Below are positions 43,018-53,421 of a DNA stretch of 64,000 bases, piece by piece. Made by a program: the position numbers and the translations under genes. This stretch comes from Hyposmocoma kahamanoa (lineage: Eukaryota > Arthropoda > Insecta > Lepidoptera > Cosmopterigidae), in NCBI RefSeq assembly GCF_003589595.1, contig NW_020653200.1, forward strand, positions 4,186,099-4,250,098, written 5' to 3'. Within the stretch, counting starts at the first letter, position 1. Every line of letters begins with the position of its first letter. A model generated the notes under the pieces. It was not told where the DNA came from. It made no database searches and was given only the letters and a program-made list of their open reading frames with translations.

Positions 43018-46000
43018 TTAAGCCATGTTCTTGTACTTTGTGAAAAGATTGTACAAAACACGTAGAGTAGATTTCAGGTCGAGATTGACAATATCTGAAA
43101 AAAAAAACAAATAAGTAAAAAAATAGCACATTCACATTCGAATATGTCACAAAATTTTTATAAACAATTTACCTTCTGGTCTCGCCTTAGGTTTAGCAAG
43201 ACCAACATCCTGCATCAACTCAAATACAAAAGAGACATTGTGGACTTTCTGATCAAAGTCCTGAGGAGTAAGGTAAAAGTCATACAATGGTACAAAGAAC
43301 CCTTCCAGAAGTCCCATGAGAAGACACAAGTAGACGCCATCATGAAACTGAGTATCCAGGTCTGTGACTTCGAGATTCACCTTGGTGAGATGCTTGTTCA
43401 CAAAGGTAATAAGTGACTAGAAAGAAAACAAATATATCAACCATTGTAATCTCGGACGGGACCTCTGCGTGACAGTCCAGGATCGTAACCGTTCGGCCAC
43501 GGAGGCAGTTGTTTTGTGTGCATAAAGTTGCTAGATGAGATACTTAAAATCTTGAAACACATTATTCATTCTTCTTTCCATTTTATTATGTTTGACAAGG
43601 GTATTACAAAGTTTTATAAAATGACACATCTTAGTGTCATGATGAGTCATTGTAACAAAGTTACCTTTTTAACAACTTGGAGTTTATCAGGAGCATGATC
43701 AAAAAGAGCATCAAATGCATCTCTCTCACATTTCATCCCAAGATCATCGTAAGTTGTAGTTATATCTTCAATGTATGTCCTGAAATATTGAAGAACATAT
43801 TAATTCTTAGATTTCGCGATTATTACATATAGGAAATGAAACTATTTTTCCGGATTAAATCGCGAAATCATGGTCACGATTGTGAAGTTATCAACCAGTT
43901 ATGTTGAATATTAATGCACACCAGTTATGTCTAATATTTTTCAGTATAGTTACAAAAGGTACTAATTAAATACCTTATTTTTACCACACGCAAAATAGGC
44001 GCCATGACGTCGAGTTGCGGACACTAGCCCGTTACACCAAGTACCAAGTACCTTATTTTTAAAATTTTCTAAAGAGCACCCCAATTTTATTAATTAATAA
44101 TGGAAATTAGAATAAATTAAAAACATTAATTAGTACTGCAGTCTTATGTGTGCTTGGGATGTTCATCTAAAGGACATACTAACAGTTCTAGCTACCTTCT
44201 CAGCTACCTTGGGAAAATTTTTGGTACATGGCGTTTGCGACAGTAATCATCTGGCAGGGAACTTCAGCATATAAAGCAAGTTCTACATGCGAATAAGATT
44301 CCATGCCAGACGCCGCGTGAAATCACCAACAGATGAGCAAAGACCTGCCACTTTACCTTATGTGAGAGGTGTTACAGACAAGATCAAATAAGTCATCAGG
44401 CGTGCGTCCTAACCTAATTCAAACCCCTGAGGAAGATTTCTCACTTCCTGAGACTGCGAGTGCAATCTCTCTTGTATTGGACAAACGAAGCGAAATATTT
44501 GTACCCGCGTCAAAGAACGCATAGCTTATGTCAACATTATCGCGTAAACAAGTCTGCAGCCGGCAAGCATGTTATGCATAAACCTACACATTCAGTTAAG
44601 TTTGACAAACTCCAGGTCCTTGCAAAAAAAGTCTGTTATTTACCCAGGATGCTGCGAAAGACCATTGAAATAAAAAACATCCTAATTTCAACAGGGAAGA
44701 TGGTTTCTCTATACCACCAGTTTGGGATCCAGTATTTCCTGTGACTAAAAATCCCAGACAAGACTGCAGTACTAATTAATATGTTTTTAATTTATTCTAA
44801 TTTCCATTATTAATTATAATAAATTTAATTTCACAAAAATTCATATTGTTGAAATAAAATACTTTGTAAAACATATATGTAGTGTAAATTGGAATATATT
44901 TTGAAAATTTTTAAATTAAATTTTTTAATTAGACATTAGTCTAACTAACGTAACTAAAACAAAAGAAAATAAAGAAAAATATGGTGATTTGCATTAACAT
45001 TAGACATATCTCTTTGATGATTTTACCACCTCGGTCAACCGTGACCATGATACGCGATTTAATTCCAGAAAAATAGTTTCATTTCCTGTTGAAGGACATT
45101 CTCTAGGACAAAAATCTGGGTCTAATTTTAATTACATACAAATATGAAAACTTCATTTACCGATGAGAAAGTTGATTAGGAGCGTCCTTTTTCACAACCA
45201 CGACATTCACACTAACATTTTCAGGCAAGCGTACAGGCGCGCGGAAGTGCCGTGCCAGTGCTACTAATAAGTGCAGAATTGACACCACATTCTTAGAGTG
45301 AACAGAATCCACACTCCATTTCTGGGCAGGCTTTGTAGTGCCATACAGTACCTACAAAATTTAAATAAAAATTATAACTAAATATCAACTATATGCTAAT
45401 AAGTGCAACTTAGTATAAAAGCAATTTCTGAGAATAGTTGTTGAACAAGCAAGAGTGATTAAATCACTCTCAAATATTCCTTATTTGATGGAGCTAGAAC
45501 TATTGACATACAGTTACATCCTTACAAAAGTACTGAAATACAATAAAACAAACCACATAATACTAAAAAACAGTTAGTTTTATAAAATAGTTCTACAGTT
45601 TTGACTAGTTACTTACATGCAGAAATGTTATTTTACTTACTCTGTTGACAGCCCTTAAGACTACAGCAAGCTTTTGACGCTGCCCTTCCTCTGACTGTGT
45701 CACCTCTGGCACATCTAACTTGTTCTCAGTCAACTTCTCCAGCAGTTTCTGCAAAACCTGCCCATCATAAAGATCCTCGCTGATATCTTTAACAATGATC
45801 CTCTGTTGTGCCAGCTCATCATTGATCCAGTCAATCAATACTTGAATCAGTTCTTTCACTCTAGGGTCCTCCAAAGAACGAGGTTCTATGATAGCCCGTT
45901 CTTCATTATCATCTGAAATTTTTTATAAATGTTACCAAAAATCCATTTCTGGACCTTCATGAAATATGTAGGTAGTACTAACAAGAAGCAGACTTACGTA

Positions 46001-47283
46001 AACTGTAATCTTCTGGTGGGAACTCGGGTGCAGTGGGACTGCCAGGTGAGTCTATTGCATACTTGCCTTCCGCTTGCACATCTTGTACTAGAATCAAAAT
46101 AGAGACAGATTGTACTAAAATAAATTATGGACTAAAGAAATTGTCATTACAGTGACCTCAAAGCCAAGTATGACTATGAATATCATTTCTAATCAAGTCA
46201 AATTTTGTTTGAATATGGCTCCACTGTTTTATGTGAAGAATCCACTAATGTTAGGGTTGGAAGACCAAGTACTAACTTGACACAGATTGATGGTTTTTGA
46301 GAGGTTTTTGCAGTTATTAAGCTGTGATGAAGTAAATATACAAATTGGCAGTTATTTAAAGGTTTTGTGTAGGTTCAAGTGATTCTTTGCTTAGTATTCA
46401 TTAGTTGGAATAAAATATGATCAGTATAAAGCAATTAATTGCTGGTTGTAATTTTGTGTTGTAAGTCTTAGAAATTTATACAAAGTAAATATTAGTGCAC
46501 AGTGGGCATTGACCAGGAAATGAGCTCATTTGCTTCACTGACGCAGTTGTACTTCTTGTAATGTTACAGGATTGGAGGAATTGAATTTTATTTCAAATAT
46601 ATGATGTGTCAATTAAACTTTGCGTATTTTTACAATATATATCAATTTAAAATTACTGCCAATTTTTCTTCAAACACAAACACTTATTAGGTTATAGATG
46701 TGTTAACATACTTAATAAAATTTTGCCAAAATTACAATTATGTGTGTGGCAGCAAATGAGCAAAATAATTACTACTGATTGGGAGGGGAATGTTTTGAGA
46801 AAATTATTAAAATGGGAAACTTATTTAGAGGCAGTCAAAAATAAATGTTCTAGGAAATCTTCCTCAATCCACATTCGCAAAGAGAAAAAAAACTGGAGGG
46901 CAAACATGTCCAATCTAAGCCAGATAATCATTGCTATAAATGTGCAAGGTTGTTGGTGTGGCTTTGTGTGTCTAAAAGAAAAAGGTGGCGTTAAAATAAT
47001 AGTGATATTAATAGCTCTGGTGTAACATCCGTACGTTGGAGAAACAGGTAAAATAGGTCAATGGGCAACCAGATGAAGTAATACTCGTGAGTTCATGGCT
47101 TCAATATCCGCCCACGCTGTTTCGCGGCACAAATGTGCACTGAAAGAAGCTATACAACCACTTACCTTCCTTTATCCGCTTCTTACGGCCAATGGTGCCG
47201 ATTTTATCCCAAAAAGACTCTTCCTTCTCTTCCTTTTTAGGCAAAACGGGTGTACGGGGTGACTTTGGGCGTGGAGAAGACAT
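43018..47283 (-). CDS. parvin: Parvin (integrin-linked kinase partner)
   Basis: Minus-strand coding exons: 47,166-47,283; 45,998-46,087; 45,641-45,912; 45,161-45,351; 43,665-43,779; 43,173-43,416; 43,018-43,094. They join in phase to 368 residues, the usual parvin length. The N-terminus MSSPRPKSPRTPVLPKKEEK, then SFWDKIGTIGRKKR, is the conserved proline/serine-rich head. CH domain 1 spans about residues 83-190 (VLIDWINDEL; EDLYDGQVLQKLLEKL). CH domain 2 spans about residues 250-357 (VNKHLTKVNLEVTDLDTQFH; DGVYLCLLMGLLEGFFVPLY). In animals parvin binds integrin-linked kinase and PINCH (the IPP complex) and links integrins to actin at muscle attachment and focal adhesion sites. Intron 4 (43,780-45,160) holds a Penelope-like fragment. 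No damage seen. Confidence 0.97.
43451..43510 (-). repeat. tRNA-derived SINE, copy 4 (head only, B box lost)
   Basis: Only the tRNA-like head is present: GGCCGAACGGTTACGATCC, then GCAGAGGTCCCG. The B box is missing by the same 13-base deletion as in the 4.4-kb copy. It sits in parvin intron 5. Confidence 0.7.
44091..44816 (+). mobile_element. Penelope-like fragment bounded by 55-bp inverted repeats
   Basis: TAATTAATAATGGAAATTAG, then AATAAATTAAAAACA.., at 44,091-44,146 is the inverse of 44,760-44,816 apart from a 2-bp indel. The 610 bp between them encode remnants of a Penelope-like element ORF end in the plus direction. It lies in parvin intron 4, antisense to the gene. Confidence 0.75.
44335..44745 (+). 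pseudogene. GIY-YIG endonuclease end of a Penelope-like element
   Basis: Across shifted frames the order is TLPYVRGVTDKI, then CIGQTKRNICTRVKERIAYV, YRVNKSAAGKHVM and KFDKLQVLAKKVCYLPRML. This is the C-terminal GIY-YIG nuclease region of lepidopteran Penelope-like retroelements (the YIGQTKR motif followed by R and E.H positions). Several stops and frameshifts make it inactive, and the reverse transcriptase part is absent. Confidence 0.75.
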
Positions 47284-47868
47284 ATCGCTTGGATGACTTT
47301 TCGAAAAACAAAGAAAAAATTATTTATAAACACCTTATAGCCAACATTCAAAATGTTAAATTAATAAATAAAACAGAAAATTAACAAAATAATAAAATCG
47401 AAATGCAAGTCGATCGCACCAAGTATTTTTATCTTCCAAGTGATGAACCATAAACAATTTTTGTAAACAACTGTCAAGTCAAATGTGCGTCATACATTAC
47501 ACGTTGAGCTTACCGTACCGGATAATATTCAGTCCATACAGCGTAGAATGGCGGTATTTGTAGTTAGTTTTTTCACAAATTAGTTTTTAGAAGTATTATT
47601 ACGTTTTGAGTTTCTTAAGGCCGTATTCCAGAACTCTACTCAATGCTCAAGTCAGGATTTGAATATGGTTTAAAGCACTCGAAATCATACGCAAGTCCCT
47701 GCCATTAGTGTCGTATTTCCATTGCTTGAAATCATACTCATATCCTGACTTGAGCATTGAGTAGAGTTCTGGAATACGACCCTTAATTACTTGTAGCTTG
47801 TTTAAGCTGATGGCTCTATAGCCAATGCTCAACAAATAAATAAATAGTAATACTGCATTTACACTATC
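47284..47868. other. Parvin upstream region
   Basis: Probably contains the parvin 5' UTR and promoter on the minus strand; no clear core motif is found. A hairpin MITE occupies 47,616-47,787 about 330 bp upstream of the start codon. Confidence 0.5.
47616..47787. mobile_element. Family D hairpin MITE, copy 1
   Basis: CCGTATTCCAGAACTCTACT, then CAATGCTCAAGTCAGGAT, is mirrored by ATGCTCAAGTC's complement ending GGAATACGACCC. TTAA lies at both edges. The middle repeats GAAATCATACTCA. Related copies lie at 48.2 and 53.0 kb. Confidence 0.85.
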
Positions 47869-47995
47869 ATGCTCGCTATTCGCATCGCCACTCGTCGATA
47901 CAATCGACGAAACGTTCGTGTCGAGTGGTTGACGCGAAATACAGTTCCCACATTTGAGTGATGTTCCATTAATTTTCAAACTCTCGCACACGAAA

Positions 47996-48085
47996 ATGAA
48001 GGATTTGGAGGCTGCAGCGGCGTGCGCATTCCGTTTATGGAGTTTTAAAAAAAGGAAAAAAATAACTCCTCCACCGTGGACGTAA
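47996..48085 (+). pseudogene. Harbinger-like transposase N-terminus (fragment)
   Basis: MKDLEAAAACAFRLWSFKKR, then KKITPPPWT and a stop. A short acidic/alanine start followed by a lysine-arginine run is the usual beginning of PIF/Harbinger transposases in animals. Only 29 codons remain, so the identification is weak. Confidence 0.3.
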
Positions 48086-48180
48086 ACGCGACGCGACGAG
48101 AACTTGTCATCGCACTATGATCGTCCAAATACCTGCTTATGTAGTAGTTTTAACTAAACATTTTGTAACGTCTCATGCTC

Positions 48181-48362
48181 TAAGGGTCGTATTCTTGAAC
48201 TCTACTCAATGCTCAAGTCAGGACTTGAGTATGATTCAAAGCACTAGAAATCATACTCAAGTCCTTGCCATTAGGGTCGTATTTCCAGTGCTTCAAATCA
48301 TACTCAAGGCTGTTCAAATCCTGACTTGAACATTGAGTACAGTTCTGGAATACGATCCTTAA
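48181..48362. mobile_element. Family D hairpin MITE, copy 2
   Basis: TAAGGGTCGTATTCTTGAAC to GTTCTGGAATACGATCCTTA, with the same internal CATACTCAAGTCCTTGCCAT segment as the other copies. Confidence 0.85.
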
Positions 48363-48592
48363 AGTTGAGCGTGAGAACTCGTGTTATGTATTTGTATAAA
48401 CAACAAATTTACTATTTCCAGATGCTTATAAATGCCTACTCACTTAAGTTCGTTACATGCAAACTATGAAGAACATGTTTTAAGTAATGCTCCATGAGAA
48501 TGCTGGAGAGTTTTCAAATTTTTGTAGAGTGTCACCAATTGATTTTAATTATTTGCTGAGTGAAATTGAACAATTTTTTTTTAATTTATTAA

Positions 48593-49116
48593 GGTTTTGG
48601 CAAAGCCATCAGCCTAAACATGAAGTTTAATTATGTTTCTGTAAATATGGCCGCCACAAAGAGGATAGGCAATTTGAGGCGGCGTGCTTGGATTGACTCG
48701 GGATTCCTTAAAACGGGCCGCTACGGGTATTCTAGTTCGAGATTCGTATAATTTCGCGTTTTAATCTGCGATTAAGGCACAATAGCACTATCTTATTCCA
48801 CTTTAAACTAGATTTCACAAAATAATTGAAAGTCAAAATAAAAACTTAACTTTTCCCTCCAAATGGTCCTTTCAATTATTTTGTGGAATCTAGTTTAAAA
48901 TGGAATAGGATAGTGCTATTGTGCCTTAATCGAAGATTAAAACGCGAAATTATACGAATCTCGAACTAAAATACCCGTATCGGCCCGTTTTAAGGAATCC
49001 CGAGTCAATCCAAGCACGCCGCCTCAAATTGCCTATCCTCTTTGTGGCGAGGTGGCGGCCATATTTACAGAAACATAATTAAACTTCATGTTTAGGCTGA
49101 TGGCTTTGCCAAAACC
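48593..49116. mobile_element. Long foldback, 240-bp arms and short loop
   Basis: The left arm 48,593-48,832 (GGTTTTGGCAAAGCCATCAG..) and the right arm 48,868-49,116 are inverse copies with roughly 95% identity; one 8-base stretch (GGCGAGGT) is extra in the right arm. The loop is about 35 bases. There is no ORF. It would form a very stable hairpin or double-stranded RNA if transcribed. Confidence 0.95.
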
Positions 49117-49510
49117 GAACCGAAATGAACCGCTCACGACGCGATCGCACGAGTGGCGATGTCGCGACGCGAATAGCGATTACTAATATTAAAACTAGTC
49201 TTACGGCCAACACAACAAATGACCATGGGATTAGCACACACAATAACGCTATGCTTATCGTATTGAGTTCGTTCAGTAAGGTATGATGCGACAAGGGGCG
49301 GCGATCAATATTCGAATATCTCTATGGTTTGCAATTATTTATCTGTGGATATAGTAAGACCGATTACTTCGAATCGAAATGAAAATGTCAAGCAAACAAA
49401 ACGAGGCTTCGCTTCGCAATCAACAAGTGTTTTTGTAAAATTAATGTAACTTTTTGTATTAGGTATCAATTAAACTGACAGTATTTATTTTTTCACTTAG
49501 ATCTATAACG

Positions 49511-49685
49511 GTAAGTCTGCCAATCTGTACAGCGGAAACGCTCATTACGCGACTGACCATCTGCGTTAAATGCTTGGTAGGATCACGCCTAAAAATAGAT
49601 CCCAAGATTGTATTGCATCACATAAGCGCACGTCGAAACATACAACAGCTTTAAATGACTTTTTGTTTACTCTGATACTTTTTAG
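49511..49685 (+). other. Likely 5' UTR intron of the LITAF-like gene
   Basis: CG|GTAAGT at 49,510/49,511 and TTTTTAG|AT at 49,685/49,686 delimit a 175-base intron just before the start codon. The exon before it would be a non-coding 5' exon ending at 49,510; its start is not placed. Confidence 0.45.
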
Positions 49686-49694
49686 ATATAAAAA

Positions 49695-52023
49695 ATGGAA
49701 AAAAACTCGAATCCTCCTCCATATGGGTGGAACAATGGTCACACCCTGCAACCACCTCCGGCAGCTCCCCCAAGCTACTCGCAAGCCGTCGGTGGAGTGG
49801 GTCCCTCTAGTCCTTACACGCCACAGTATCCCCCATGTAAGTATCTGTGCATAAAATGTCTATATGTAAATAACTTCTCTAATCAATCTTAAAAAATAAA
49901 CTAAGTTACTTAACTAAACTAGGCTCTGTCAGGGTCAACCTGCCATTTTTAAGAATATAAATTATTTTTAATCAATTTTATATGACGCACTAAACATGTT
50001 ACAGATATCTATCTGCTGCTGTTTATTTGAAATTATTATGTTTGTAGCCTTGATTTCAAGGTCAAGTAATTTAAAACCTCTCTAAATTCTTACCTATTAA
50101 ATGTGACTTAGTAGAATATACCTCCACAGGAGGTTTTCAATGAAGATTCTGAATTTAACAATTGACTCATGCATGACCTCGGTTAGTAAACAAGTGACCC
50201 AAATTCAACAATAACTTTAGACAAGTTTTGTACAAAGATAAACATATATTGAAACTGACACAATTTTTATGGTGTAGCTTAAAAAGTTATGGAATTGGTT
50301 GTAAGTTGTGTCTTTTGACCTCAATTTAATATCCAACTGTCCATTTTAGTACTTATGTTTAGTTGAATTAAATTGTTTTTACTATATAATTTTGTCCATA
50401 AACATTCAATCATGGAATATATCTACAGTGGTTAAATTGTTTAAACTTGAGCTTGTATACACCAAACCATTTAAATTCAAGTAAAGGCATTATATAATGG
50501 AATTATAGAAAGGGTTATTTATAGTGCAATAAATAATTGCAAATCAATCACATAATCCATAAATAACTCAAAAATCCTTTCACAAATTTGAATTGAATTG
50601 GTAATTCAATTGTACACCCGTGCATAAACTATGATTAAATATCTTGAAATACTTAGTTATCACTTCTCAACGACATTGCTAGTAGTTTTACACTATTACT
50701 GTATTTATATTTTTTGTAATCTGAAATGTACAGGATACTTTCCAATAAAATGCATTCACAGAAGTAATTTTTTTATTTTATAAGGCATACCAAACCAGAT
50801 TTAAAGTTTGAACTATTCTAGGCTTAAGATATTTTTTAAAAGTCAACATCTCAGTCAAGTCCTATGTCGGCTGACTGTTAGACAATTTATGCAATAACAA
50901 ATAGCAAGCTCTCCTTACATTGATATATGGTAAATTCAGACACATGAGGACATATCTTAGGATACATACATCAGTGTTCACTTATGAATTTAATTAGGAT
51001 CGGATTATGGTTGGAAAAAGGCATTTTTAGACTAGGCCTCATTTATTATGTTTCTTCTTGGTTTTCAGCTGCCGGGCCTGCAATCGTGACAACTGTGGTA
51101 CCAGTGGGCCCTCATCCAACGCATATGATATGCCCTAGTTGCCATGCTGAAATTAATACAGCCACTACAACTAAGCCAGGCGCTATTGCTTATATATCAT
51201 CAATTATTTTGTGCGGCATTGGGTAAAATATTTTAAAATTTTTCAGAATTATTTAATGTTAACATATTTTTTATGCAAAAATTGTAACTCAGAGACTGGA
51301 TTTTCAACATAATTTCAAAATTAGAAACACTGCACCATCCCTGAGAGGTCACAAATATGAATAATATAACAACAAGTCATGGTGCAAGGATTATCTTTTC
51401 AGTAAACTCACTTGATGATTCACAAAACCTCAATACAAGCCACTACCAATAAACAAATGCCGCATAAAGTGGCTTTGAATAGTCGAAACTCCTAACAAAT
51501 GTGACATTGAAACAAGCACTGTGCAACCTCTCAAAACACACTCACCTATTTCACAAATTGATTTCCATTTAAAAAAATATGACTTCAATGGTATCCTAGT
51601 CTTATTTTGCTCTAAAATTTTAGAGTGATTATTTCATTTCTGAAATCCAAGACTAAATTTCAAAATATGAATATGGGAGATGGATTTCACTAATTTACAG
51701 ACTGGTGCTCAAGTTACATGGTTGTGTGGTTGAGGCACCATAGTGTCAGTAATAAATACGATTTGACAGACTGGTGCTCATGTTACATGGCTGTGTGGTT
51801 GAAGCAGCATAGTAAAAACAGCCCATTTAGTGTTTATTTCAAGTAAATAGTACAAGGAATTCATTTGAGGCAAGGTTATTGATTTGTTTATTTAAAAAAA
51901 ACTTGTTGCAGATGTTTTCTTGGTTGCTGCCTAATCCCTTGCTGCATAAACAGCTGCATGGATATCCACCACAAATGTCCCAACTGCAACGCATACCTTG
52001 GCTGTTACCGCAGGCACCGATAA
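49695..52023 (+). CDS. LITAF-domain protein (CDIP1/LITAF-like)
   Basis: Coding exons 49,695-49,836; 51,069-51,222; 51,912-52,023 join in phase to 135 residues, typical of insect LITAF-like proteins. The N-terminus is proline-rich with two PPxY-type motifs (PPPY at 7-10 and PPSY at 25-28), which in mammalian LITAF recruit NEDD4-family ubiquitin ligases. The LITAF domain follows. A first zinc half-site CPSC (69-72) comes before a hydrophobic stretch (about 85-114) with cysteine pairs that inserts as an in-plane membrane anchor. The second half-site is HKCPNC (119-124), and the protein ends YRRHR. LITAF proteins sit on the cytosolic face of late endosomes and lysosomes. Insect genomes carry several such genes, so I give no symbol. 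Confidence 0.95.
51697..51813. repeat. Tandem duplication, 69-bp period
   Basis: ACAGACTGGTGCTCAAGTTA at 51,697 and ACAGACTGGTGCTCATGTTA at 51,766 start two units that also share GTGTGGTTGA and GCA.CATAGT. It lies in intron 2 of the LITAF-like gene. Confidence 0.9.
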
Positions 52024-52113
52024 AACAAATGCTTATACTTAATACAAGTAAGCTATGAGAAACCAAGTGTCAAACAAAAGCAAATTAGAGATAAGCTTCA
52101 TAAATAATATTAC

Positions 52114-52119
52114 AATAAA
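52114..52119 (+). terminator. LITAF-like gene poly(A) signal
   Basis: AATAAA 91 bases after the stop codon, followed by the GT-rich TGTTTTGTTTGTGTTGGT. A second AATAAA at 52,579 is an alternative. Confidence 0.5.
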
Positions 52120-53041
52120 AAATGTTTTGTTTGTGTTGGTATTTGATAACTAATGCAGGTCTATACAAATGCCATTAGACATACTACACTACTTTGTTTA
52201 GTATAGACGCTTCCCTTAGGAGTGACTCTGCAAACATCACCTGACCCTGTACAATGATCTGAATCATGAATCTACTGATATGTATCTGTCTATATCTAGT
52301 GAATGTCTAAGGTAATGGAATTTGCAACCAGTGATTTTGAATGCAATTGTTATTATCGCATATGGGATAAGAGATAATTATATATTATACAACTTGATAA
52401 AGATTATACAATTTTATACTCTGAAAGATCTGAAATCACAATCATATTGTAAGATATTTTTTTATTTAATATATTTATACATGATTTACATTATTATTCT
52501 GTAAGTGATTCTTTTAAATGATGTTATTAATATTAAAGGTAATAAGCTTCTTATACTCTATTGTGTGAGGAGTATTGTAATAAAATCTTATAAAAATTTA
52601 TTAAAAAAAAATATGTTATATGTATTGCGTAATGCATGTTTGGCATTATTTAATTTTAGTTAATTTTGTTAGAAGTTGTGGCTTCTAAGTGTTGTGTAAA
52701 AATGTGAGTTAGTTCTAATAATACATATATTAACAATTATGTTAAGTGGGTGGGTTGAAAGATCCTCAATGTAGGGTTTCCGTTTGCATCAGTAGCGACA
52801 TACGCGCGTGTTTGTCGACTCAATGTAAAGAGCATCTTCAGAGCCCAGAATGCTCATCTTGAGTGTTTGCTGTCTATTCTACGTACCGCGTCTTGGCCGA
52901 TAGACACGATAAAGTGGATTGTGATTTACCTTTCTGGACTTATCGATTGTGTTCACACGTACCGTCTATAAACTTCTATCTACTACAGCATTTATAATTA
53001 GTGGAATAACTAAATTATAGACAATACTACTGCCGATCGCT
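52120..53041. other. Intergenic DNA, nothing assigned
   Basis: AT-rich to 52,740, then a GC-richer patch to 52,950 without a recognisable exon. Confidence 0.5.
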
Positions 53042-53207
53042 AACTAAGGGTCGTATTCTAGAAATCTACTCAATGCTCAAGTCAAGATTTGAGTATGGCG
53101 CTCGAAATCATACTCAAGTCCCTGCCATTAGGGTCGTATTTCCAGTGCTTGAAATCATACTCAGATCCTGACTTGAGCATTGAGTAGAGTTCTGAAATAC
53201 GACCCTA
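53042..53207. mobile_element. Family D hairpin MITE, copy 3
   Basis: CTAAGGGTCGTATTCTAGAA to TTCTGAAATACGACCCTAAA, with the same middle segment as copies 1 and 2. In this copy TAA lies at both edges. Confidence 0.85.
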
Positions 53208-53421
53208 AAACGCGGCTAAGCGACAAAATAATTTTTTGAGATGACACAAAAACCCTTATCTTAGGTTTTGAATATTGAAATTGTTTGATGATATTTCAGC
53301 TATAAGTTACGATAACTCAAACACGTTAACTAATTTTAACTGTTTTTAAAAGAGAATTTTGTGCTCTATTTTATGCTGTTTAAAATGGTTATTTGACCAT
53401 TTGTCACTCAGCCGCGTTTTT
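53207..53421. mobile_element. MITE with about 20-bp inverted ends
   Basis: AAAACGCGGCTAAGCGACAAA at the left is matched, with two differences, by the reverse complement of TTTGTCACTCAGCCGCGTTTTT. It abuts family D copy 3 directly. Non-coding. Confidence 0.6.

Larger units (their letters stand above)
47869..49182 (+). mobile_element. Nested Harbinger-like element remnant
   Basis: The left end (CGCTATTCGC, then ATCGCCACTCGT and CGAT, from about 47,872) is the inverse of the right end (ACGAGTGGCGAT, then GCGAATAGCG, to about 49,180), allowing a 7-base gap. Inside, after the left end, lies a short N-terminal transposase-like frame. The element then hosts two later insertions: a family D MITE (48,181-48,362) and a long foldback (48,593-49,116). 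The superfamily call rests on the short ORF and is tentative. Confidence 0.4.

Noticed and set aside
46723..47025. 100-codon plus-strand open frame
   Set aside because: It lies antisense in parvin intron 1, has poor composition for a protein and no recognisable motif.
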